This document shows positions 19,978 through 27,218 of a stretch of 64,000 nt of DNA, piece after piece. Both the position numbers and the translations under genes were made by a program. Below the pieces are notes generated by a model, which saw nothing but the letters and a program-made list of their open reading frames with translations, was not told where the DNA came from and searched no databases. Origin of the DNA: Armatimonas rosea (lineage in GTDB: Bacteria; Armatimonadota; Armatimonadia; Armatimonadales; Armatimonadaceae); assembly GCF_014202505.1 (NCBI RefSeq), contig NZ_JACHGW010000002.1, positions 434,001 to 498,000 of the forward strand. Direction: 5' to 3'. The stretch's first letter is position 1. Each line of letters begins with the position of its first letter.

Positions 19978-20556
19978 GTGCACGATCTGCGGTGTCTGCG
20001 GGAGCTGGGCGAGCTGCTGCCGTAGCTCCGGGCTCTGGCTGTCCAAGGCACGAGCGAGGCGGGCGAGGGCGCGGAAGTGCCGGTGCCAGCCGTCGAAGGC
20101 TAGCCGCCGCAAGAGAACGCCACAGACACGGTCTTGCTGGCTCGGGGAGAGCGCTCCGGCGCGGAGGAGCTGCCGCAGCAGGTGCGCGACATGGGGGCGG
20201 AACTTGAGCTGGGTCTCCAGCTCCTCCACCAAGGGCTCAGGATCGACCGGCTTGCCGTCTTTGTGGCGCTGGAGCGCGAGGGAGAGCTCGGTGGAGGGCA
20301 TGCCGATATGGCGGAAGAGGTCCCAGTAGCTGCGGTGCACCGCCTCAAAGTGCGTGTAGGCAGCGTCGGAGTCGAGGCGGTGGAGGGTGGCGTTGCGCCA
20401 CTCGTGGTAGAGCGCTTTTCCCCGGTCGTGCTGTGCCAGCCACGCCTCCCGCCGGCCGAGGGCCTGCTCGCGATCTAGGGCGTGGCGGTCTCGGTCGGCG
20501 GCAAGGCGCTCTTTCTTCTGGCTACGACTCTCCGGAAGGCGTTTCTTTAGCTTCAC
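19927..20556 (-). CDS. Hypothetical charged helical protein downstream of a YcxB-like pair
   Basis: About 209 residues if GTG 20556 is used; the frame stays open to 20616. The sequence is Arg/His/Leu-rich and predicted almost entirely helical, with a coiled-coil-like N-terminus (SQKKERLAADRDRHALDREQALGRR). No membrane segment or recognisable motif. It overlaps the preceding gene by about 35 bases on the same strand and the convergent amidotransferase gene by 51 bases. Its assignment as a gene rests on the long frame, operon position and consistent codon bias. Confidence 0.55.
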   Translation of the reverse strand: MKLKKRLPESRSQKKERLAADRDRHALDREQALGRREAWLAQHDRGKALYHEWRNATLHRLDSDAAYTHFEAVHRSYWDLFRHIGMPSTELSLALQRHKDGKPVDPEPLVEELETQLKFRPHVAHLLRQLLRAGALSPSQQDRVCGVLLRRLAFDGWHRHFRALARLARALDSQSPELRQQLAQLPQTPQIVHLRSLLDPGDGVAQEVL

Positions 20557-21073
20557 CCACCGGTAGTTTACCCCGAAGCTCGGCCACAAAGGTAGTGTAG
20601 TCGTCGGGGGAGGCAAACGCGCGCCGAGGGATAAGGAGGCTCTCTATCCCCAGCTTGCCAAGGCGCACCACCAGCACCCGCTCCAGCTCGATCAGCTCGG
20701 TGAGGGAGTCCCAGTAGTGGAGAATCTCGCGCTTGGCAGAGGGCTCGGCGACCCGTAGGCCGCCCAGCTCCAGGGTGACGGTCTTGAGCTGGCGCAGCTC
20801 CTCGGGCACCTGCTCTCCCGCCTTCTCCGACATCTCCAGGCGCCGACGCCATGTCGCACGCTGCCAGGGCTCTAGAAGCGGCCCGGCGGCGAGCGAGATC
20901 GCGATGGCGATCAGCACCCACGCGATCGCGTCTTGGCCGCGCTGCAAGAAGCCGTAGCCGATAATCACCAGGGTGATGATCGCCCGGAGCGGGTACTCCC
21001 GCTTGCGCTTGCTGCGCTGGTGCTCGATCCAGTCGTAGATATCCTGGAGGTTCTGCTCAAAGGTGACGGTCAT
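20522..21073 (-). CDS. YcxB-like membrane protein (second copy)
   Basis: A 183-residue protein with two adjacent membrane helices (about 31-66, IITLVIIGYGFL and AWVLIAIAISLAAGPLL), then a cytoplasmic YcxB-like domain with ELGGLRVAEPSAKREILHYWDSLTELIELERVLVVRL and the closing IPRRAF motif followed by a short helix. It overlaps the upstream paralogue by ATGA (21070-21073). YcxB-like proteins are widespread and uncharacterised. The two copies differ enough to be an old duplication. Confidence 0.78.
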   Translation of the reverse strand: MTVTFEQNLQDIYDWIEHQRSKRKREYPLRAIITLVIIGYGFLQRGQDAIAWVLIAIAISLAAGPLLEPWQRATWRRRLEMSEKAGEQVPEELRQLKTVTLELGGLRVAEPSAKREILHYWDSLTELIELERVLVVRLGKLGIESLLIPRRAFASPDDYTTFVAELRGKLPVGEAKETPSGES

Positions 21074-21609
21074 GCCTCAGCCTCCTCCCCGATTCCTTGG
21101 GTGGCCTGTGCGGCGGTCTGGCGGGCCTTGAGCTCGGCGAGAAACGCGACCTTGGTATCGGGGCTCTCGAACGCGCGGGCGGGGATCACCACGACCTCCA
21201 GCATCCCAAAGGGCAGGAACAGATGGGTCTCGGCCTCGATCACCTCGCTAAAGCTGGCCCAGTAGATCAGGCGCTCGCCACGGGTGCTGACCACGCGCAG
21301 GCCGCTGTCCTCAATGGTCACGGTCCGCGAGCCCAGCCACTGCTGGAAGCCATCGGAGTTGACCCACTTCTTGCCCTTGTTCTCCCGCAGGCGGGGTAGC
21401 GACTGGAGCAGCGCGAGCCCAATCGCCAGCGCGACCAGCAGCCCCAGGCTCCCCGATGCGCGGGAGACCAGCATCCAGATCACCACGGCGAAGGCCACCG
21501 CAATCGTGTCGTTCTCCTTGCGCTCCTGATGACGTCGCTCCGGCCGCTGCCACAGGTACTTCATCAGGGCGACGCCATCATCTTTTGTTAGTTCATACGA
21601 AATGCTCAT
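21070..21609 (-). CDS. YcxB-like membrane protein (first copy)
   Basis: A 179-residue paralogue of the next gene. An N-terminal 30-residue charged segment precedes two membrane helices (about 38-72, TIAVAFAVVIWMLV and GLLVALAIGLALLQ), then the YcxB-like domain: VTIEDSGLRVVSTRGERLIYWASFSEVIEAETHLFL and VVIPARAFESPDTKVAFLAELK. The shared W-x-S-x-x-E and IP-x-R-A-F signatures support common ancestry. First gene of a three-gene minus-strand operon. Function unknown; small membrane partners of this type may scaffold lipid or protein complexes. Confidence 0.78.
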   Translation of the reverse strand: MSISYELTKDDGVALMKYLWQRPERRHQERKENDTIAVAFAVVIWMLVSRASGSLGLLVALAIGLALLQSLPRLRENKGKKWVNSDGFQQWLGSRTVTIEDSGLRVVSTRGERLIYWASFSEVIEAETHLFLPFGMLEVVVIPARAFESPDTKVAFLAELKARQTAAQATQGIGEEAEA

Positions 21610-21669
21610 GGTTGGATTCCTTGTACCCCCAAGGATAACGCCCGAGCGGATTTGGTTACGCGCGAAACA

Positions 21670-22293
21670 TCACTTCGCTATCGCCGAGTGCACCCCCATC
21701 TCTGGGGTGCCGCTCCCATCACGGAGCGCATCTAGTAGCTGGTGATCTTTCTTGTAGGTCCATGCCTTTGTCTGTGGGTTTGCGCCCTGCGCCAACAAGA
21801 ACGCAACCGCCTCGGTCTTTCCATCCATCGCGGCACGCCAGAGCGCACCGCTGCCATTCGACGTGTCGTTCACTCTTGCCCCGCGCTGGATCAAGAGGCG
21901 CATCATGGGGAGATTGTTCTTTGCCGCCGCCGCCGCTAGGGGACTCTCATGCCAGCCGTCGCCCTGGTTGGGGTCGGCGTGGTAGTCCAGCAAGGCCTTG
22001 ACAACAGCTTCGTTGCCTTCGTCCACGGCACAGTTCAGTACCGAATAATCGGCCTCTGCTTGAATCGAATCGGGATCATCGGGGAACTTGTTGGGATCGG
22101 TGCCCTGCGCCAGAAGCTGCCGTACCTGCTTGGCATCGTGCTTGTCCACCGCCGCCATCAGCGCATCGTAGGCAGGGTAGCGTGGGCGAGTAACCGGGTT
22201 GCCAAAGAGCGCGGAGAGCCCGATAAAGCAAATCCCCGCCAGCCCCAACACAACAGAAACAACGATAAGGAACACTTTGGCGACAGGGTTCAT
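21670..22293 (-). CDS. Membrane-anchored ankyrin-repeat protein
   Basis: A 207-residue protein with an N-terminal membrane anchor (VAKVFLIVVSVVLGLAGICFIGLSALF, in part) followed by four or five ankyrin repeats: DALMAAVDKHDAKQVRQLLAQG, YSVLNCAVDEGNEAVVKALLDY, SPLAAAAAKNNLPMMRLLIQRG and ALWRAAMDGKTEAVAFLLAQG. It presumably presents a protein-binding surface on one side of the membrane. The start is directly preceded by TAGAAT at six-base spacing, and that hexamer includes the stop codon of the upstream gene. Confidence 0.88.
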   Translation of the reverse strand: MNPVAKVFLIVVSVVLGLAGICFIGLSALFGNPVTRPRYPAYDALMAAVDKHDAKQVRQLLAQGTDPNKFPDDPDSIQAEADYSVLNCAVDEGNEAVVKALLDYHADPNQGDGWHESPLAAAAAKNNLPMMRLLIQRGARVNDTSNGSGALWRAAMDGKTEAVAFLLAQGANPQTKAWTYKKDHQLLDALRDGSGTPEMGVHSAIAK

Positions 22294-22299
22294 GTTCGT

Positions 22300-22305
22300 A
22301 TTCTA
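22300..22305 (-). promoter_or_regulatory. -10-like element overlapping an upstream stop codon
   Basis: TAGAAT on the minus strand ends six bases before ATG 22293; its TAG is the stop codon of the 22303-24213 gene. Confidence 0.5.
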
Positions 22306-24213
22306 CGGCCAGAAGGCGTAGGTGGGGACTTCGCGGGCGATTCCGGTGAGGTTCCAGAAGCCGCCCATGAGGCACTCCCCGAGGATCACGCCCAAGAAAA
22401 ACGGGACACACTTGCGGTAGAGCCCGAGGCCGCCGTAGCGCAGGATCAGAATCTTCAGCACCCACGCGATAAGCATGGGGACCCACAGGACGCTCATTCC
22501 CCAGCTCGATGCGATGGCGTAGCCGACCGGGTGGAAGGGGAAGCCGATCCAGCGCCCACGGATCATGTTGAGAACCAGTGTAAAGCCCAGCCCGCCAAGC
22601 ACCGCGGCGCCCTCGCGGTAGTGGGGCGGCTCGGGGATTCCGGTCCAGTTGTTGTAGCGGTTCCACGCCTCGCGACCAAAGATCTCCATGACATTGGGCG
22701 GGGCGATTGCCCCCGCCGCGCCGTAGGCATACGAGAGGTGCAGGAGCGCCCAGAACGCGCAGAGCGGCCCGAGAATGGCGGCGGCGCAGAGAGCAAAGAA
22801 CATCCCGCGTGTCCCCAGCTTGCCCTGCTCCGCCATCTTGAGCGACTCGATCCCGATGGGCATGGTGTGGCCACGGTAGGCGCGGTTGAAACCCCACCAG
22901 AAACTCAGCCCAATGTGCTCGTCGCGGGAGAACGCCGTGGGGCCGAAGATCTTGGGGAGCATCGTGTCCGCACCCGCGTGGTGCAGGTCATGAACGGGCG
23001 GCCCCAGCTCGGCGCGCATGCGGGTGATGGCGATCGCGATCCCGAGATAGATCACCAGCCCCGCCCCGATCACCAGAAAGCTCAGCCCCGAGAGGCGGAA
23101 GAAGGTCACCAGGAGGGTCAGGCAGATCAGGACGCCCCAGACTGCGGTGCGCTGGGGGATCGGGTCGTTGGGGTCGGGAGTCTCTTTCTCCTCGTTGAAG
23201 AAGACCCGCGCTAGCCAGGAAAAGTGCCGCCGCGCCGCCCAGAGCGCCCCAAACCCAATCCCCAGGTACGCCCCGAGCGCCTGGGCATCGGTGTAGGGGA
23301 AGTTGGGCTCCTGGTCCCAGGCCATCCACGCGGAGACAATCAGCTGGACTTTGTAGAACAGAAAGAAAAACCACGACGAGAAGATCAGGTCCACGGGGAG
23401 CAGCACGCCCAGCGCGATCCCAAAGGGGTAGAAGCCCACCGGGAGCCAGCCCATCGCGCTCCAGGGACGGTTGGGGAAGTTCGCCGGCCCCTGATCGACA
23501 TACTTGAGCTGGATCAGCGGCACCTGGGGGTTGAGCACCGCCACCCCGTTCCAGAGCTGGAGCACCACCGAGATCGCCACGCCCGCCCAGAGGACTTTGT
23601 TCTTCAGCAGCGGTGCCCCCGGCGCGGTGAGCTCCAGCGGGAGCTGGATCAGCGGAAAGGCCAGCTTCTCGCTCTCGGTCCAGCGGCGGCGCAGCAGGAC
23701 ATTGAGAAACATAAACAAGATCATCAGGGTGGTCAAGAACCCGCACCAGCAGAGGGTGGGCACGAGCCAGGCCTGAAGATGGCTCGCTTCGTAGAGGCTG
23801 GAGTGGCCCTCGAAGTACGGCTTGAGCGCGTCTTTGTCCGTGACCACCAGGTGCTTGGGGAGCCGCGGAATGAGGTTTTGGTCCCAGTTGTTGGTGGCGT
23901 TGGCGCGGTAGAGCGGGTAGGCCAGGATGGGCAGGAGCACCTCGATGCTATCGTGGCCTGCGATCCCGGTGCAGATATTGAGCATCCCGTAGAGGGTGAG
24001 CATCTCCAGCCGCGAGAAGGTCGCCTTGGGGAAGAAGCGCCCGACCAGGCCATTGATCGCCAGCAGTACGCAGAGCCAGAAGATCGTGTTGTAGAACAGC
24101 GAGATCGTGGTGGGGTGCCCGGCGTAGCGCATCACCTCCGACTGGATAATCCAGAAGGCATTGATGGGGATAAGCAACGTCGCTGCAAAAAAGAACCGTC
24201 CTCGAAGACGCAT
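22303..24213 (-). CDS. Multi-pass membrane protein of the DUF6785/DUF6784 (OPT-like) type
   Basis: A 636-residue protein with about 14 hydrophobic helices. It starts MRLRGRFFFAATLLIPINAFWII, and contains ADYP-free but characteristic blocks such as LEMLTLYGMLNICTGIAGHD, ESEKLAFPLIQLPLELT, GWLPVGFYPFGIALG and FWWGFNRAYRGH. The layout resembles the DUF6785/6784 proteins common in Planctomycetes, Verrucomicrobia and Armatimonadota, distantly like oligopeptide transporters. Transport substrate unknown. The start at 24213 is chosen because upstream frame would run into the divergent glycosyltransferase gene and shows no membrane-protein character. Confidence 0.82.
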   Translation of the reverse strand: MRLRGRFFFAATLLIPINAFWIIQSEVMRYAGHPTTISLFYNTIFWLCVLLAINGLVGRFFPKATFSRLEMLTLYGMLNICTGIAGHDSIEVLLPILAYPLYRANATNNWDQNLIPRLPKHLVVTDKDALKPYFEGHSSLYEASHLQAWLVPTLCWCGFLTTLMILFMFLNVLLRRRWTESEKLAFPLIQLPLELTAPGAPLLKNKVLWAGVAISVVLQLWNGVAVLNPQVPLIQLKYVDQGPANFPNRPWSAMGWLPVGFYPFGIALGVLLPVDLIFSSWFFFLFYKVQLIVSAWMAWDQEPNFPYTDAQALGAYLGIGFGALWAARRHFSWLARVFFNEEKETPDPNDPIPQRTAVWGVLICLTLLVTFFRLSGLSFLVIGAGLVIYLGIAIAITRMRAELGPPVHDLHHAGADTMLPKIFGPTAFSRDEHIGLSFWWGFNRAYRGHTMPIGIESLKMAEQGKLGTRGMFFALCAAAILGPLCAFWALLHLSYAYGAAGAIAPPNVMEIFGREAWNRYNNWTGIPEPPHYREGAAVLGGLGFTLVLNMIRGRWIGFPFHPVGYAIASSWGMSVLWVPMLIAWVLKILILRYGGLGLYRKCVPFFLGVILGECLMGGFWNLTGIAREVPTYAFWP

Positions 24214-24273
24214 AGCTCTATAATTCACCAGCCCCGAGGGATTTCCTGCCAGTGATACAATAGAGGCAACTCC

Positions 24274-25029
24274 ATGCAGCTCTCCATCGTGATTCCTGCC
24301 TACAACGAAGCCCAGCGCCTGCCGCGTACTCTGGAGGCGACTCTGGGCTATCTTCGCACGCGCGGCCTTAGCTCCCAAGCGGAGGTGCTGGTGGTCGATG
24401 ACGGCTCGCGTGACGAGACCACGGCCGTGGCGGCGGGATTTCCCGGCGTGACGGTCCTGAGCTACGGTGGCAACCGGGGCAAGGGCTACGCCGTGCGCTA
24501 CGGCGTGCTCCGCGCTGCGGGAGAGCGGGTGCTCTTCATGGACGCCGACCTCGCGACCCCTATCGAGGAGCTTGTCAAGCTGGAAGCGGCGCTCGATTCG
24601 GGCGCGGCCTATGCGATCGGCTCCCGGCCCCTGCGCGAGTCCGAGCTCACCGTCCGCCAGCCGCTGCTGCGGGAGCTCTGTGGGCGGGCATTCAATAAAA
24701 TCGTCCAGGTGGCGGCCACCCCCGGAATTGAAGATACCCAGTGCGGTTTCAAGCTTCTGACCCGCGATGCCGCTCAGGCGATCTTCTCCCGCTGCCAGCT
24801 CGATGGCTTTAGCTTCGATGTCGAGGCGCTCTTTCTGGCGCGGCGGCTGGGGCTTAAGATCGCGGAGATTCCTGTGCGCTGGGCACACCAAGAGGGAGCG
24901 GCGGCATTCCCCACCCGCGCGGCCTACCTCAAGGCGGGCCTGCGGATGCTGCGGGATGTCGTGAAGATTCGGACACTCCATGCCCGTGTGGAGCCCGTGA
25001 GCGCGGCGGCGGCGCCGCTCTCGCGATGA
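24274..25029 (+). CDS. Family 2 glycosyltransferase (dolichyl-phosphate mannose/glucose synthase-like)
   Basis: A 251-residue GT2 enzyme. The nucleotide-binding start QLSIVIPAYNEAQRLPRTL, the VLVVDDGSRDETT motif, the DXD-type FMDADLATP, and a later EDTQCGFKLLTRDAAQAIFSRCQLDGFSFDVE are typical of polyprenyl-phosphate glycosyltransferases of the DPM1/ALG5 type, and the protein ends without a membrane anchor. The acceptor is likely a polyprenyl phosphate on the cytoplasmic side. TACAAT at 24256-24261 lies 12 bases before the ATG. It is coupled to the phosphoesterase gene by ATGA (25026-25029). Confidence 0.9.
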   Translation: MQLSIVIPAYNEAQRLPRTLEATLGYLRTRGLSSQAEVLVVDDGSRDETTAVAAGFPGVTVLSYGGNRGKGYAVRYGVLRAAGERVLFMDADLATPIEELVKLEAALDSGAAYAIGSRPLRESELTVRQPLLRELCGRAFNKIVQVAATPGIEDTQCGFKLLTRDAAQAIFSRCQLDGFSFDVEALFLARRLGLKIAEIPVRWAHQEGAAAFPTRAAYLKAGLRMLRDVVKIRTLHARVEPVSAAAAPLSR

Positions 25030-25907
25030 GCAGGAAAGGGCTAGGACTGGCGGCAGGGGCCGCGGCAGGGCTGGCGGTCTACGCCCTCAAGATCGAGCCG
25101 ATGCTGGTCGAGGTCACCCACCCCGAGCTCTTCTTGCCGCGCCTGCCCGCCGCCTGGGATGGGGTCTCGATTCTCTTTCTCTCGGACCCGCATGTCTGGG
25201 AGTTCGGGGAGCGCGAGCGGCGCGTGGTGGAGCTCTGCGCAGGGCTGGAGCCACCCGACCTGATCCTCTGGGGCGGCGACTTCCTCGGCAGCTACCGGGG
25301 CGTGGTCCACGCGGTTCGTCTTGTCAAGGAACTCGCGGAGCTCTTTCCCGGCACGCCGACCTTCTCGGTCTGGGGCAATGCGGAGCACAAGATTCGCCCC
25401 GAGCGTCGCGCCTGGCTCGAAGCACTCCTCGCCGATGTGGGGGTCTGCACGCTCACCAACGAGAGCCTGCCGCTGACCCTGCGCGGGGAGACCATCACAC
25501 TGGCGGGTTGCGACGATCCCTACTATGGGTTTGCGGACCTGGAGGCCACCTTTGCCGCGCTCACCCTGGAGCGCTTCACGCTCTTTCTTGCCCACTCGCC
25601 CCAAGTCGCGGCGCTGGCGGCACGGGCGGGTGTCGATCTGATGCTCTCGGGCCACACGCACGGCGGGCAGGTGCGCTTCCCGTTTGTCGGGCCGTGGAAG
25701 ACCCAGAACCCCCTCAGCCGCCTGCTGGACTGCGGCGCGTTCGACCACGCCCGGCTCACCAAGATCCTCGGCTACGATCCGGGGGGCAACCTGACCACCT
25801 ACATCTCCCGCGGCATTGGCCTCGCCTTCCTACCCTACATGCCCTGGCTTGCCCCCCGCTTCGCCTGCCGCCCCGAGGTGGCACGATTGACGCTACGGGT
25901 GGGATAG
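25026..25907 (+). CDS. Calcineurin-like metallophosphoesterase (YaeI/YkuE-type)
   Basis: A 293-residue protein with an N-terminal hydrophobic anchor (GLAAGAAAGLAVYAL) and a metallophosphatase fold: LFLSDPHVW, ILWGGDFLGS, VWGNAEHK, FLAHSPQ and SGHTHGGQVRFPF. The usual GNHD/E is GNAEH, so the His-Asp pair normally contributing to the active site is altered by one residue shift. Relatives act on UDP-diacylglucosamine-like or lipid phosphates at the membrane, which fits its coupling to a polyprenyl glycosyltransferase. Substrate not determinable. Confidence 0.87.
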   Translation: MSRKGLGLAAGAAAGLAVYALKIEPMLVEVTHPELFLPRLPAAWDGVSILFLSDPHVWEFGERERRVVELCAGLEPPDLILWGGDFLGSYRGVVHAVRLVKELAELFPGTPTFSVWGNAEHKIRPERRAWLEALLADVGVCTLTNESLPLTLRGETITLAGCDDPYYGFADLEATFAALTLERFTLFLAHSPQVAALAARAGVDLMLSGHTHGGQVRFPFVGPWKTQNPLSRLLDCGAFDHARLTKILGYDPGGNLTTYISRGIGLAFLPYMPWLAPRFACRPEVARLTLRVG

Positions 25908-26164
25908 GCACTACGCCGGGCAACTCCCCCCGCATACATACACTCCCCCCGCATACCCCACGAGTGGGGCCCCTGCGACCCCCTCTCCCTCTGGCTCCGC
26001 GTTCCGCGGGAGGAGAGGGGGTGCCGAGGGACGAGGCGGGAGTGGCACCACCCCCTCGGACTCCCCCTCCCTTCGTCCCCGCGAAGCGGGAAACAGAGCG
26101 AAGGGAGGGGGCCGGGGGGAGGGATGCCCGAGGGATGCCGGAGGGATGCCACCCACAAATGCTG
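25908..26164. repeat. Intergenic hairpin and direct-repeat cluster (F)
   Basis: The 260-bp gap before the GHMP kinase gene has no gene. It holds a 15-bp direct repeat ACTCCCCCCGCATAC at 25923-25937 and 25942-25956, a hairpin with 11-bp perfect arms 25978-25988/26012-26022, a second with 13-bp perfect arms CCCCCTCCCTTCG 26063-26075/26099-26111, and three spaced copies of GGGATGCC (26121-26150). The loops (GGCTCCGCGTTCC, CCCCGCGAAGCGGG) resemble those in copy E and the palindrome in the cyclase gene. No T-run, no spacers of CRISPR type. Confidence 0.7.
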
Positions 26165-26170
26165 TAAAAT
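26165..26170 (+). promoter_or_regulatory. -10-like element for the GHMP kinase gene
   Basis: TAAAAT ends six bases before ATG 26177; the intervening GCCTCC is not a ribosome site. Predicts a leaderless mRNA. Confidence 0.55.
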
Positions 26171-26176
26171 GCCTCC

Positions 26177-27178
26177 ATGATCGTGGCAACTGCGCCCGGA
26201 CGCTGTGGCGTCTTGGGCAACCCGACCGACATGTACGGCGGCTCCGTTATCTCCTGCTCCCTCTCCGAGCGTGCAACCTGCACCCTCACCGACTCCGATT
26301 CCCTGATCCTTGAAGCCGACAACGGCGAGAGCCAAGTGATTCATGCACTGGCGGACTTGGAGCCCTCTGCGGAGTTTCCGCGCCTGGATTTAGCCAAGGC
26401 CGTGCTCAAGGGGATGGGGATTGTCCCGGGGACGGTTGGGTTTCACCTGACCACGAGCACCGAGATTCCCATGCAGGCGGGGCTGGCCGGCTCGACCGCG
26501 CTCATGGCCGCGGTCTACGGTGCGGTCTCCAAGAAGATCGGGCGGGTGGAGCACAAGCACGCCATCGCCGCCGCGATCCGCAAGATTGAGTACGAGATTC
26601 TGGGGGTGATCTGCGGCTTCCAGGACCAGCACATGGCGGTCTTCGGGGGCCTCAACTACATGGACTTCCGCGACAAAGGTAGCCATATCGCCATGGACGC
26701 CCAGCCCTACGCGACCGTCGAGCCGCTGATCGAGCTGGTGCCCCAGCCCCTGCCCTTTGTCTTAGCGCACACGGGGGTTAAGCACCACTCCGGCGCGGCC
26801 CACAAGCCCGTCCGCCAGCGCTGGCTCGACAACGACCCCGAGGTGCGCGAGCTCTACGACAACGTCGTCCCGCGTTTAGCACGCAACGGGAAGAAGGCGA
26901 TACTGGAAGGCGACTGGGAGACAATCGCCGCCCTCATGAACCAGAACCAAGAGGTACAGTTTCGCCTGGGAGCGAGCGGTGCCGCCGTGGACAAGCTGGT
27001 AGAGGTCGCGCTGGCAAACGGGGCAATCGGAGCCAAGCTGGCTGGCGCGGGGCAGGGGGGAACTGTCCTCTGCCTCACTTTTGAGCCTGAGCGGACCATC
27101 GCCGCGCTCAAGGAGGCCGGCGCGGGACGGATCATCCGCCCCGTGCCCTCGCAAGGACTGACCGTGACCCAAGAATAA
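26177..27178 (+). CDS. GHMP-family sugar kinase
   Basis: A 333-residue GHMP kinase. N-terminal APGRCGVLGNPTDMYGG is the sugar-binding motif 1, the ATP-binding motif 2 is IPMQAGLAGSTALMAA (97-111), and motif 3 is KLAGAGQGGTVLCL near the C-terminus. The D/G-rich motif 1 is closer to glucuronokinase and heptose-7-phosphate or fucose-type kinases than to homoserine or mevalonate kinase. It follows a glycosyltransferase and a phosphoesterase, so a role in activating a sugar for envelope glycans is reasonable. The precise sugar is unknown. Confidence 0.85.
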   Translation: MIVATAPGRCGVLGNPTDMYGGSVISCSLSERATCTLTDSDSLILEADNGESQVIHALADLEPSAEFPRLDLAKAVLKGMGIVPGTVGFHLTTSTEIPMQAGLAGSTALMAAVYGAVSKKIGRVEHKHAIAAAIRKIEYEILGVICGFQDQHMAVFGGLNYMDFRDKGSHIAMDAQPYATVEPLIELVPQPLPFVLAHTGVKHHSGAAHKPVRQRWLDNDPEVRELYDNVVPRLARNGKKAILEGDWETIAALMNQNQEVQFRLGASGAAVDKLVEVALANGAIGAKLAGAGQGGTVLCLTFEPERTIAALKEAGAGRIIRPVPSQGLTVTQE

Positions 27179-27185
27179 AAAATTT

Positions 27186-27202
27186 CCCCCGTTCAAAGGG
27201 GG
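27186..27202. repeat. Small hairpin with YTYYAA-like loop
   Basis: Arms CCCCC (27186-27190) and GGGGG (27198-27202) enclose GTTCAAA, similar to the right-hand loops of the larger elements. It sits between the GHMP kinase stop and the M48 gene start; possibly a stripped-down copy or a simple attenuator. Confidence 0.4.
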
Positions 27203-27218
27203 CTAGGGAGTAGGCCCG

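Noticed and set aside
24214-24981. Upstream extension of the 22303-24213 membrane protein over the GT2 gene.
   Set aside because: The extension is antisense to a well-conserved glycosyltransferase and encodes an Arg/Gly/Ala-rich sequence without similarity or membrane character.
25923-26150. CRISPR-like or satellite array.
   Set aside because: The direct repeats are few, short and unevenly spaced, with no unique spacers of regular size and no cas genes.
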